Shown here piece by piece: positions 1 to 7,625 of a stretch of DNA of 64,000 nucleotides (within the stretch, counting starts at the first letter, position 1; each line of letters begins with the position of its first letter). Source of the stretch: SMWC01 sp964466315 (lineage in GTDB: Bacteria > Pseudomonadota > Gammaproteobacteria > Steroidobacterales > Rariloculaceae); assembly GCA_964466315.1 (NCBI GenBank), contig CAYXNS010000008.1:7200-71199 (forward strand), read 5' to 3'. The position numbers and the translations under genes were made by a program. Below the pieces are notes generated by a model, which made no database searches, had not been told where the DNA came from, and saw only the letters and a list, made by a program, of their open reading frames with translations.

Positions 1-773
1 TTGGCCTCCAGGGGGAAGTGGACGGCGGCGTGAGCGAAGTAGAGGAAGAACGGGCGTGACTGCTCGCCGAGGTGGCGATCACGCAGCATCCGCAAAGCCT
101 GGTCGGCAAGGTCATCCGTCATGTAGTAGCCATCAGGGTACTCGTCGACGTGCAGGATCGAGTTGCCGTCGACGAGTTGGTGGGGGTCGTGCAGACTTGT
201 GAAGCCGTCAAGGATCCCATAGAACTCATCGAACCCGTTCTGGAGCGGCCAGTTCCGTCGCGGCGCATCGACGGACATGTGGGCTTCCCGTGCGAGATGC
301 CATTTGCCGACCATGAGCGTTGAGTACCCCTCGTCACGGAGTCGCTCCGCGATCGTCGGGGCAACCCCCAGCTCCATCCGGTAGTTCGGGTAGCCGGGAT
401 CGACGTGGACAACGTCGGCATAGCCGGCGAGGTGGTGATCGACACCCGTCATGAGTGAAGCGCGCGTGGTCGAGCATTTCGGGGTGGCATGGAAGTTCGT
501 GTACCGGATGCCCTGAGCGGCGATGGCGTCGAGGTTGGGGGTAGGGATCTCCCCACCGAAGCAGCCGACGTCCGAATAACCGAGATCGTCGGCCAGCATC
601 AAGATGATGTTCGGGCTTCCCGGCCTGGCCGAGGTCTCTGCGGGCCATGATGGGGTGGACTCGGAAAATGTCCGGCCGATCTTGCCATCGAAGTCGCCAT
701 AGGCCCGTTTTCGCGCCCCCTGCGACGTGGTCATCCGAGGGCCCGACGGTTTCTTCTTATCTTCGGCATTCAT
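1..773 (-). CDS. Sulfatase (arylsulfatase-type), 3' end cut by window edge
   Basis: N-terminal ~257 residues of a type I sulfatase that runs off the left edge. Visible blocks: a lead-in reading GKIGRTF, the metal-binding start PNIILMLADDLGYSDVGCFG (Asp pair binding Ca), then the formylglycine region KCSTTRASLMTG, followed by GYSTLMVGKWHL and PFFLYFAHAAVHFPLEA. The Cys of CSTTR would be oxidised to formylglycine; the usual core is C-x-P-x-R, so Thr at the Pro position is unusual. No signal peptide is evident. Start at 773 is chosen because AGGA lies 9 nt upstream; in-frame ATGs at 782 and 734 are alternatives. The first ~10 codons lie in a leader shared with the ABC lipoprotein gene at 3586. 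Substrate is unknown; a sulfate ester is expected from the family. Confidence 0.85.
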   Translation of the reverse strand, partial: MNAEDKKKPSGPRMTTSQGARKRAYGDFDGKIGRTFSESTPSWPAETSARPGSPNIILMLADDLGYSDVGCFGGEIPTPNLDAIAAQGIRYTNFHATPKCSTTRASLMTGVDHHLAGYADVVHVDPGYPNYRMELGVAPTIAERLRDEGYSTLMVGKWHLAREAHMSVDAPRRNWPLQNGFDEFYGILDGFTSLHDPHQLVDGNSILHVDEYPDGYYMTDDLADQALRMLRDRHLGEQSRPFFLYFAHAAVHFPLEA

Positions 774-867
774 CTTCGGCATTCCTCGCTCGAAGCCAGG
801 CTCTCGTACCGGGAGGTGGCCCTACGATGTGGGATGGGAAAGCCCACATGACGGGACAGTATCATGA
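744..867 (-). repeat. Leader repeat copy A (upstream of sulfatase)
   Basis: This 124-bp stretch aligns without gaps to 3561-3684 with about 100 of 124 positions identical (hand count). It spans the sulfatase start and its 5' leader and contains a perfect dyad at 827-849 (ATGTGGG, 9-nt spacer, CCCACAT). In copy A the aligned equivalent of the lipoprotein start (ATG at 769) opens a reading frame of only about 12 codons, while the sulfatase uses ATG 773 in another frame. Similarity ends abruptly beyond 867. Confidence 0.8.
827..849. promoter_or_regulatory. 7-bp dyad in sulfatase leader (operator or RNA hairpin)
   Basis: ATGTGGG and CCCACAT are perfect inverted arms separated by 9 nt. The same arms and nearly the same spacer recur at 3644-3666. 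The position, about 55-75 nt before the sulfatase start, suits either a repressor operator or a leader hairpin. I do not recognise a known riboswitch class. Confidence 0.5.
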
Positions 868-976
868 GTCGATGCTCGTGATCATGGTCCCGTGACCGAG
901 AGTCGCTGCCGCGGCAAAAGGGCTGCGGCTCGACGGTGTTCCGTGCGCATCGCAGTCCACGACAAGGTGTGGGCCG

Positions 977-1741
977 TCATCCGATGACCCTTCGCAGGAA
1001 CGCTCGTGACCGCCCATCCTTCGGGTTCACGAGCACGTCACCCGGAGGACCGTGCTCGATGATCCCCCCATCAGCCATGATCGCCACGTCGTCACACGAG
1101 CTGCGCGCGAAACCGATCTCGTGGGTGATCACCAGCATCGTGATGCCGCGTCCGCTCAGTGCGGACATCGTGTCGAGAACCTCACCGACGAGCGCAGGGT
1201 CGAGCGAGCTCGTCGGCTCGTCGAGAAGCATAACTGTCGGGTCCATGGCGAGGGCCCTGGCGATGCCGACACGCTGTTGCTGGCCGCCGGAAAGCTCGCT
1301 GGGGTAGAAATCGGCCCGGTCCTCGACAGCTACGGTTCGAAGGTGCTCCATGGCGACGGCCCTGGCCTCGCCCTTGCTCACGCCCTTGACGTACACGGGC
1401 CCCGCCATCACGTTCTCGATAGCCGTCATGTGAGGGAACAGGTTGAAATGCTGGAACACCATCTGGATACCTGCCCGACGTCGTGCGATCTCACTGTGCC
1501 CGAGTTCGAGGAGCCGATTGCCCTCCCTGCGGTATCCCACCATCTCGCCGTGCACCTTGATGGTTCCTGAGTCGATGGTCTCGAGATGATTGATGCAGCG
1601 CAGCAGGGTGCTCTTCCCCGCACCCGACGGGCCGATCAGCCCGAGCGTAGTCCCAGTCTCCACAACGAGCGAGGTGTTGATGAGCACCTCGACATCGCCG
1701 TACGATTTCGAGACGTTCGTTATTTCTACCGCTGAAACCAT
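977..1741 (-). CDS. Polar amino-acid-type ABC transporter ATP-binding protein
   Basis: 254-residue ATPase of the GlnQ/HisP type that energises import across the inner membrane. Walker A GPSGAGKST at residues 37-45, Q-loop in MVFQHFNLFPHMT, signature LSGGQQQR, Walker B VMLLDEPTSSLD, and switch His in VITHEIGFA are all intact. The start MVSAVEI at 1741 fits the family length and overlaps the permease end by 16 bp; a longer frame reaching 1870 would only add permease-overlapping sequence. It is the last gene of a lipoprotein-permease-ATPase operon. Substrate cannot be read from the ATPase; the family imports polar amino acids or related small molecules. Confidence 0.93.
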   Translation of the reverse strand: MVSAVEITNVSKSYGDVEVLINTSLVVETGTTLGLIGPSGAGKSTLLRCINHLETIDSGTIKVHGEMVGYRREGNRLLELGHSEIARRRAGIQMVFQHFNLFPHMTAIENVMAGPVYVKGVSKGEARAVAMEHLRTVAVEDRADFYPSELSGGQQQRVGIARALAMDPTVMLLDEPTSSLDPALVGEVLDTMSALSGRGITMLVITHEIGFARSSCDDVAIMADGGIIEHGPPGDVLVNPKDGRSRAFLRRVIG

Positions 1742-2649
1742 GCACGGACCTTTTGAACGGTCATCCGGATAGGCGAAGTGGACGTTTGCTCGCCACGGTA
1801 GCCCTTCGAGAACCGACGTTCGAGGAGCCGCTGTCCGGCGGTAGCGATTGCCACCATCGCCAAGTACCAAATGGACGCGACGGTCAGCAGCTCGAGTACT
1901 CGCAGATTTGTCGCGGCGATGTTCTGTGCGTTCGTCAATAGATCGCCGCCGGCGATCACGAAAATGAGCGAAGTCGCCTTCAACACAGAGATGAACTCAT
2001 TGCCCGCCGGTGGGACGATCACACGCATCGCCTGCGGCAGCATCACGCGGAACGTCACCTGGCGGCGCTGCATCCCCAGGCTCAGCGCCGCCTCTATCTG
2101 TCCGCGACCGACGGAGTTGATTCCCGCTCGCACAACCTCCGACATGCGGGCAGCCTGGTGGAGGCCCAATCCGAGGGTCCCCGCAACGAACGTGGTCATC
2201 AAATCGTTGGTATCGAGGTCGAACAGCGTGATGCTCGTGAAGGGGATCGTGAGCGTGAGCCGCTGGAAAAACAGAGAGAGATTTCCCCATATCAGGATCT
2301 GAACGAGCAGCGGAACGGCCCGAAAGAACGCGATATACGCCCGGTTGATCCCGGTGAGAACAGGATTGCTCGACCTCGACATGAGACCCAAGATCACCCC
2401 TAGGACCGTCGCGAGGGCCATCGCGGTGACTGCGAGCGTGATAGTTACCCACACACCGCCGAGGATCACGGGGTGGAATAAGTATTCGCCGATCACCGAG
2501 TGGTCGATGAACGGATTCGTGTAGAACGACTGGGCGATGAGGAAGGACAGCAGCAGGACGCCGGCAGCCGAAGCCCAGCGGCCGTATCTTCGCGGTTGGG
2601 TGAAGACAGGGGTGCTAAATTCAGACCCCTGGGATTCGGCCGTTTTCAT
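1726..2649 (-). CDS. Polar amino-acid-type ABC transporter permease
   Basis: 307-residue HisM/GlnP-type inner-membrane permease. A first membrane span lies near residues 28-40, followed by the TM block starting LGGVWVTITLAVTAMALATV. The cytoplasmic EAA loop, which docks the ATPase, is visible as EVVRAGINSVGRGQIEAAL followed by SLGM. The start MKTAESQ at 2649 leaves a 28-bp gap to the upstream lipoprotein gene; extension to 2838 would overlap that gene and looks non-native. Only one permease is present, so it probably works as a homodimer. Confidence 0.92.
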   Translation of the reverse strand: MKTAESQGSEFSTPVFTQPRRYGRWASAAGVLLLSFLIAQSFYTNPFIDHSVIGEYLFHPVILGGVWVTITLAVTAMALATVLGVILGLMSRSSNPVLTGINRAYIAFFRAVPLLVQILIWGNLSLFFQRLTLTIPFTSITLFDLDTNDLMTTFVAGTLGLGLHQAARMSEVVRAGINSVGRGQIEAALSLGMQRRQVTFRVMLPQAMRVIVPPAGNEFISVLKATSLIFVIAGGDLLTNAQNIAATNLRVLELLTVASIWYLAMVAIATAGQRLLERRFSKGYRGEQTSTSPIRMTVQKVRAWFQR

Positions 2650-2677
2650 CACCCTCACTCGGGTACGTCGCCGGCGA

Positions 2678-3586
2678 TCACTCGACAACGTTAATGGGAA
2701 TCGGGTCGTACAGACCGTCCGGGTCAACGCCGTATTTCTCGAGGATCCTTGCGGCCGTACCGTCGTCGACCAGTCGTTGCAGTGCCGCTCGCACGGCGTC
2801 GCGGAGCTCGTCTCTGCCCTTGAGGAACGCGAACGCATCCGGCTGGACCGTATAGGGGCCCCCAGGTGCCACCTCGAAGACCGTGCCGTCCTCGAGGTTC
2901 GCGGAAACGTAGCTCAAGGTAGCCACGGGACCGAAGGTCGCTTCGGCCTGCCCAGAGCGAACCGCCAATTGTGCATAGGAAATCCCGGGGAACTCTTTGA
3001 TCTCCATCGGATCGGGACACGATTCGTTGGCTTCGGTCACGACGCCGACAGCGACGGATCCAGCGAGAGCTGCCACCGTGTGGCCACAAAGCGACTCGAG
3101 ACTGTTGAAACCGTTCGGATTGCCGGCCGCAACCAAGATCCCGAGTCCGTTCCCTAGGTAGTCCACAAAATCGAGGAGATCATGGTGAGATTTCTTGTCG
3201 CTGATGGTGAGGGTCATGTCGATGCTCCCGCGCTGCAAGCCCGGAACCAGCGAAGCGAACGGCATGTCGGTGAACTCCATCTCGATGCCAAGCAGGTCGC
3301 CCACGGCATTGGAGATATCGGTCATGTACCCGGTGCGGGTAGCCGCATCTTCCTCAAGGTACACGGCTGGGATCTCGGTCACCGGCCCACCCGCCTTGAT
3401 GACGCCCGTCTCACGGATGTCGTCGGGGAGCAGCGCGTGCAATTCCCCGCTCATCGCTTCCGTAGCGGGACGTGGCGCATCTGTCGCCGCCTGTGGCGTG
3501 GTGTCGTCGTTTCCGCAAGCGGCAACGATCAAGAACACGGTAAGTAGTCCAATAGGAGTCCGACGGCTTTTTCTCATCTTCGGCAT
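2678..3586 (-). CDS. ABC transporter solute-binding lipoprotein (SBP family 3)
   Basis: 302-residue extracytoplasmic binding protein that delivers ligand to the adjacent permease. A basic start (MRKSRR), a hydrophobic segment and lipobox VAAC mark a lipoprotein anchored through Cys. Family-3 features follow: VIKAGG start of the fold, GYMTDISNAVGDLLG, LQRGSIDMTLTISD, and the C-terminal hinge LEKYGVDPDG. The linker after the Cys is rich in Asp, Thr, Ala and Pro, which is common in actinobacterial lipoproteins and unlike neighbouring genes. Start options are 3586 (MPKM) or 3577 (MRKS). First gene of the operon, with leader repeat copy B over its start. Confidence 0.9.
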   Translation of the reverse strand: MPKMRKSRRTPIGLLTVFLIVAACGNDDTTPQAATDAPRPATEAMSGELHALLPDDIRETGVIKAGGPVTEIPAVYLEEDAATRTGYMTDISNAVGDLLGIEMEFTDMPFASLVPGLQRGSIDMTLTISDKKSHHDLLDFVDYLGNGLGILVAAGNPNGFNSLESLCGHTVAALAGSVAVGVVTEANESCPDPMEIKEFPGISYAQLAVRSGQAEATFGPVATLSYVSANLEDGTVFEVAPGGPYTVQPDAFAFLKGRDELRDAVRAALQRLVDDGTAARILEKYGVDPDGLYDPIPINVVE

Positions 3587-3684
3587 TTCTCTTTGGGGTT
3601 TCTCTCTCGAAGCCACGCCCTCGCACCGGGAGACCAACCTATGATGTGGGACGGGAAAGCCCACATGAGGGGACAGTGTGGTGA
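3561..3684 (-). repeat. Leader repeat copy B (upstream of ABC lipoprotein)
   Basis: Gapless partner of 744-867 (about 81% identity by hand count). It includes the first nine codons of the lipoprotein gene and its 5' leader, with the dyad at 3644-3666. The duplication puts one leader in front of two functionally different genes on the same strand. Confidence 0.8.
3644..3666. promoter_or_regulatory. 7-bp dyad in ABC-operon leader
   Basis: Second copy of ATGTGGG - 9 nt - CCCACAT; the spacer differs by one base from the copy at 827-849. It lies about 60-80 nt before the lipoprotein start. Conservation of both arms between copies suggests a shared regulator or leader RNA fold. Confidence 0.5.
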
Positions 3685-3730
3685 TTTGCCAACCGCGTTG
3701 TCAAGCTAGATGCGGACTGCTCCAGGCAAG

Positions 3731-3743
3731 CGGTTGACAACCG
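3731..3743. promoter_or_regulatory. CGGTTG-A-CAACCG dyad overlapping a candidate -35
   Basis: A perfect 6-bp inverted repeat with a 1-nt centre. It contains TTGACA (3734-3739), a candidate -35 for rightward transcription, with TAGCCT at 3758-3763 as a weak -10 candidate. Related half-sites CAACCG and TTGTCAA lie at 3690-3704. The region separates the leftward ABC operon from the rightward remnant and aldehyde dehydrogenase, so a common repressor is plausible but unproven. Confidence 0.4.
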
Positions 3744-3812
3744 TTTTAGGGTGGAGATAGCCTCATCCCACAATGCGGTATATGAATTCTTGCTAGGCAG
3801 GATAGAAGCGCT

Positions 3813-4082
3813 GTGACCACGAGCACTCCAGCCGAACCGGCATCACACCCCCTTGATCGTTTCGCCGTCGAGGGGAAGAGCGCCGTCATCACTGGTGCCT
3901 CGGGAGCACTGGGAGCCGGCATCGAGAACATCGGTGGAGACCTCGATGCGGCCACAGGCAAGCGGTGCACATTTGCGGCCTTCCCATGGCGATGGACCGA
4001 GGGCGACGGATCCGGAGTCCGTGTCGTCGCCATCCTGGATCGCAACGGGAGCTACCGGATCAGCCGGGACGAAGGTACATAG
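3813..4082 (+). pseudogene. Chimeric remnant: SDR N-terminus joined to cyclase-family C-terminus
   Basis: An 89-codon frame from GTG 3813. Residues ~14-37 read like the start of a short-chain dehydrogenase, with the Rossmann glycine motif VITGASGALGAG. Immediately after, IENIGGDLDAATGKRC and FAAFPWRW ... VRVVAIL resemble the C-terminal part of cyclase-family hydrolases (PF04199, kynurenine-formamidase-like). The SDR body and the hydrolase front, with its metal-binding motifs, are missing. The simplest reading is an in-frame deletion that fused two neighbouring genes; a misassembly join is the alternative. It sits 20 bp before the aldehyde dehydrogenase and may still be translated. The cyclase match is from memory and moderate in confidence. 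Confidence 0.55.
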
Positions 4083-4102
4083 AATAGAAAGGAGACGCGA
4101 AG

Positions 4103-5611
4103 ATGTCGACGCAACACCAAGCGATGTCGGTCACCTCTATGCCGGGGGAAGTCCAGGAGTTTTTGCAGAGTGCGCCGGCACACATCGTCGGAGGTAAGAA
4201 GCGACCTTCCGGGTTGGGTGAGGCAATCGAAGTTATCGACCCGTCCACCGGAGACGTGATCTCATACATCGCGCGCGGGCGATCCGAGGATATCGATGCT
4301 GCAGTTCAGGCAGCGGACTCCGCGCTACGTTCCTCATCCTGGGCGAACGCGAGCCCGGCAACACGCGAGTCCCTGCTTCACCGGCTCGCAACGCTCATCG
4401 ATGAGAACATCGAGACCCTTGCCCTGCTCGAGTCGCTTGACAACGGGATGCCGTTGCCCCTTTCTCGCAACCTCGACATCGCAGGAGCCGCCGATGTCGT
4501 GCGCTATATGGCGGGATGGCCCACGAAGATTGCCGGGCGGACCATGACGTTCGAGAGTCCCGGCGGCAACCGGGCGATGGGCTACACCCGCCGAGAGCCC
4601 ATCGGTGTCGTCGGAGGCATCATTCCGTGGAACGTGCCGTTCATGTTGGCGATCTGGAAGATGGCGCCCAGCCTTGCCGCCGGATGCACTATCGTCCTGA
4701 AACCGGCCGAGGACACGTCGCTCACGGCGCTGTTCCTGGGCGATCTGGTCCTCGATGCCGGCTTCCCGCCAGGGGTCGTGAACATCGTCACCGGGACCGG
4801 GTCCGAAGCCGGCCAGCCGCTCACTGAGCACCCGCTGGTCAGCAAGATCTTCTTCACGGGCTCGACCACGACGGGGATCGCTGTCGGCCGAGCGGCAGCT
4901 TCCCACGCCAAGCCCGTGTCCCTTGAGTTAGGCGGCAAGTCTCCTACGATCATCTTCGCCGACGCCGACCTCGAGGCGGCTGCGGCCGGTGCAGCAGAGT
5001 CGATCTTCCTGAACTCCGGACAGATCTGTGTAGCCGGCTCCCGGCTGTACGTGCAGAAGAGCGCCTACGACGAGGTGGTGAACCGCGTTGCATCTCTCGC
5101 ATCGAAGCACGTCGTCGGGAGCGGCCTCGACCCGGCCACGACCCTCGGGCCGGTGATCAGTCAACGACACAAGGAGCGGGTCGATGGGTACATCGACGAC
5201 GCCGAGAACAACGGGGCCGAGCTTATCTCGAGCCACACGATCCCCGAGCAGGGTTTCTTCGTGGCTCCCACAATCGTCACCGGCGCCAGGCACGAAGCAG
5301 CGATTACCCAGGAGGAGGTCTTCGGTCCGGTGCTCTCGGTTTACCCGTTCGACGACGAGGCCGACGTACTGCAGGCTGCGAACGGAACCCCGTACGGGCT
5401 CGCCGCCACCGTGTGGACATCTAGCCTCGACCACGCGGAGGCGATGATCGACGGTTTGGAGTGCGGCAAGATCTCGGTGAACTCACCCGGCTTCCCGTAC
5501 CCCGGACTACCCGAGGGCGGCAAGAAGGCGTCGGGCCACGGAAGGGATCTCGGACCGGAATCGCTGGACGGTTATCTCCACTCGAAGTCTGTCATCTTCG
5601 AACGGTCCTGA
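4103..5611 (+). CDS. Aldehyde dehydrogenase (NAD(P)+-dependent)
   Basis: 502-residue ALDH-superfamily enzyme oxidising an aldehyde to its acid in the cytoplasm. Cofactor and catalytic elements are complete: PWN with Asn177, GSTTTG loop near residue 253, general base Glu275 in LELGGKSP, nucleophile Cys309 in SGQICVAG, and EEVFGPVL near the C-terminus. ATG 4103 has a strong AAAGGAGA Shine-Dalgarno. It follows the chimeric remnant, so it may be the survivor of a catabolic cluster that included an SDR and a hydrolase. Substrate is not identifiable. Confidence 0.93.
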   Translation: MSTQHQAMSVTSMPGEVQEFLQSAPAHIVGGKKRPSGLGEAIEVIDPSTGDVISYIARGRSEDIDAAVQAADSALRSSSWANASPATRESLLHRLATLIDENIETLALLESLDNGMPLPLSRNLDIAGAADVVRYMAGWPTKIAGRTMTFESPGGNRAMGYTRREPIGVVGGIIPWNVPFMLAIWKMAPSLAAGCTIVLKPAEDTSLTALFLGDLVLDAGFPPGVVNIVTGTGSEAGQPLTEHPLVSKIFFTGSTTTGIAVGRAAASHAKPVSLELGGKSPTIIFADADLEAAAAGAAESIFLNSGQICVAGSRLYVQKSAYDEVVNRVASLASKHVVGSGLDPATTLGPVISQRHKERVDGYIDDAENNGAELISSHTIPEQGFFVAPTIVTGARHEAAITQEEVFGPVLSVYPFDDEADVLQAANGTPYGLAATVWTSSLDHAEAMIDGLECGKISVNSPGFPYPGLPEGGKKASGHGRDLGPESLDGYLHSKSVIFERS

Positions 5612-5761
5612 GGGTATTGGTACTTTTCATGACACGAATCAGAAGCAGTGGAGGATCGCAAAGATAACTAACGGCTCGTTTTCGGACAGGCGGACCCTCC
5701 TGCAACGGCGTCGGTGAACGAAGGATGTAGGAGCGACGCCCTCGTCACGATCTCTCGCCAA

Positions 5762-6796
5762 TTAATTCAGGCCAAGGATCGTCTTCGCTTCCTCGACGAT
5801 CTCCGGAGGCGTCTGCAGCGCTTCGAGGACGAACGCAGTGAGATCATCCCCAACCGTCGGATTGAGTTGAGCGCGCATCGTTGCCGCTACCGCAGCGGCG
5901 AATTCGGCATCCTGAGTCAACTCAGCGAACGCTTGTTGCAGAGCCGCCGCACGATCGGTTGGGATCTCGGGTGGTGCGAATAGTGGCCAGCCGAGGTTCG
6001 CGCCGATCTCCAAGAAATCTACGAGCTGGTGGTGGCGCGGCGTACTCACGAGCTCGCGGAGATGCGGTACGCCGGGTGCGCGTTCGGCGTCGGTTGGTCC
6101 GATGTACACGAGATGCACGAGGTTGCCTTCGACGAGCCAATGCGGCCGCGAGATTTCCCAGTAATCCAACGCCGGTCCCTGGCCGTCGACCTCGCCCCGG
6201 TCCATGGCGAGGGTAATGTCACTACCGCCCTCGTAACCGGTGATGATCCGCATCGGCAGGCCAAGCAGCGCCTTGGTCATCGCGGGGAACTGGTACAAGG
6301 GCGAGCCCCTGCCGGATGCGCCAATGATGATCTCGGTATCTCGCGCATCTTCGATACTACGGACCGTCGTCGGCTCGAGTACAGAGAGGACGTTGGTCGC
6401 CTTGAATAGAGAGCCGATCCAGGTGAACTCCCGTGCGTCGTACTTCGCTCGGTTGGGTTCCATGAGTTGTGCAGTCAGTATTCCCGGGAGCGGGTAGCCG
6501 AGCACGAGCCCGTCCCGAGGGGCGGAACGATTGATGTAATTGGACATCGTGACGCTGCCGCCGCCAGGCATGTTCTGGACGATGACGGTGGGAGTACCGG
6601 GAATGTATTGCTCCAGGTACCGGCCCATGATGCGCGCTGACGTATCGGTGATGCCCCCGGGTCCCGAGCCGACGAGTATCGTAACCGTGCGGCCGGCGTA
6701 AAACTCGGCAGCGCTTTGTGCCGATGTGGTTACGGGGGAGAGGGTCGCCGCCATCGCCAGCAGGGTGAACTTGCCACGCAGTGTCTTCCTCATCAC
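5762..6796 (-). CDS. Tripartite tricarboxylate transporter substrate-binding protein (TctC/Bug)
   Basis: 344-residue periplasmic binding protein with a cleavable signal ending near SAQSA. Family blocks are clear: GRTVTILVGSGPGGITDTSAR, IVQNMPGGGSVTMSNYI and the GRGSPLYQFPAM region. Bug proteins capture carboxylates, often aromatic acids, for a TctAB membrane pair; no TctA or TctB lies nearby. It is the last gene after ligA- and ligB-like genes on the same strand (16-bp gap), suggesting uptake of the aromatic acid that those genes cleave. The start could be 6796 or the next codon. Confidence 0.9.
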   Translation of the reverse strand: MMRKTLRGKFTLLAMAATLSPVTTSAQSAAEFYAGRTVTILVGSGPGGITDTSARIMGRYLEQYIPGTPTVIVQNMPGGGSVTMSNYINRSAPRDGLVLGYPLPGILTAQLMEPNRAKYDAREFTWIGSLFKATNVLSVLEPTTVRSIEDARDTEIIIGASGRGSPLYQFPAMTKALLGLPMRIITGYEGGSDITLAMDRGEVDGQGPALDYWEISRPHWLVEGNLVHLVYIGPTDAERAPGVPHLRELVSTPRHHQLVDFLEIGANLGWPLFAPPEIPTDRAAALQQAFAELTQDAEFAAAVAATMRAQLNPTVGDDLTAFVLEALQTPPEIVEEAKTILGLN

Positions 6797-6812
6797 GGAG
6801 AATCGACCGTGA

Positions 6813-7622
6813 TTAGTGGTAGCTCAACACGCCGCATCCGGTTGCCCAGCCCGGGATTGGTTCGTAGAACAAGACCTCGGCGTTGCGCTGGCCGCACACG
6901 CCGGCAAGTGTCATCCAGGTTCGAATCTCGTGGGTCCCGAGTCCTCGTGACGTTATCTCATCGTCTGTATAGGCGGTGATGGCATCAGCTTCGTGCGCCG
7001 TCAACCGACGAAGAAATTCCTTGTCGAATTCTACGTCGATGTCGCCATGGATACGTTCGCCCGGCGCGTGACTCAAGCCGCCTGTTGCCACCACTGCTAC
7101 CCTGCTCTCGTCGGCCTCAAGGGACGCACCCAATGCTTCACCCAGCGCGTAACAACGTGCGGGCGCCGGTGCCGGAAGCGTCATGCAATTGATGATCAGC
7201 GGTATGACGGGGATCTTTCGCTCGGGATCGAAAAAGCTCAATGGCACGATCGTGCCGTGATCCAGATCTAGTTCATGAGAGTAGTTGAGCTCGAAGCCGG
7301 CCTCGAAGCAGGCATTCAACAACCGCGACGCCAGCGCCGGCTCCCCCGGTGTGCGCCCCTGCTCGACCTTGAGCCAGGGCTCGAGAGGGCCGAAGTGCCA
7401 ATCACCCTGGCCGAGCGTGAATGCCGGCATGCCATCCAGGAAATAATTAGCGAAGTGTTCGCTCGAAATGATCAGAATGGCATCGGGATTCGTGTCCCGC
7501 AGTTGTTCTCCGAGTCGTTCTAATTCACCGAAAAAACGTTCTTTCTGCTCCGGGGGCGGCGCGTCTGCCCAGGCGCGGATACCCGGAGTGTGACTGGTTG
7601 CGCAAGCGAATACGATCGGCAT
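6813..7622 (-). CDS. Class III extradiol ring-cleavage dioxygenase, LigB (catalytic) subunit
   Basis: 269-residue LigB-fold enzyme that opens a catechol-type ring next to a hydroxyl using Fe(II) and O2. Candidate metal ligands and catalytic residues match the family: His11 (ATSHTPG), His56 (SSEHFANY), His122 (DLDHGT), His185 in GGLSHAPGER, and Glu254 in FYEPIPGWATG. The adjacent small LigA gene (3-bp gap) completes a LigAB pair. Substrate could be protocatechuate, gallate or a related dihydroxy acid; the sequence does not decide. Downstream meta-cleavage genes are not in the window. Confidence 0.88.
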   Translation of the reverse strand: MPIVFACATSHTPGIRAWADAPPPEQKERFFGELERLGEQLRDTNPDAILIISSEHFANYFLDGMPAFTLGQGDWHFGPLEPWLKVEQGRTPGEPALASRLLNACFEAGFELNYSHELDLDHGTIVPLSFFDPERKIPVIPLIINCMTLPAPAPARCYALGEALGASLEADESRVAVVATGGLSHAPGERIHGDIDVEFDKEFLRRLTAHEADAITAYTDDEITSRGLGTHEIRTWMTLAGVCGQRNAEVLFYEPIPGWATGCGVLSYH

Positions 7623-7625
7623 CGG

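Noticed and set aside
744..867. Leader repeat as a known riboswitch (SAM, guanidine, glycine types)
   Set aside because: I could not place conserved cores of any known class; left as an unassigned dyad.
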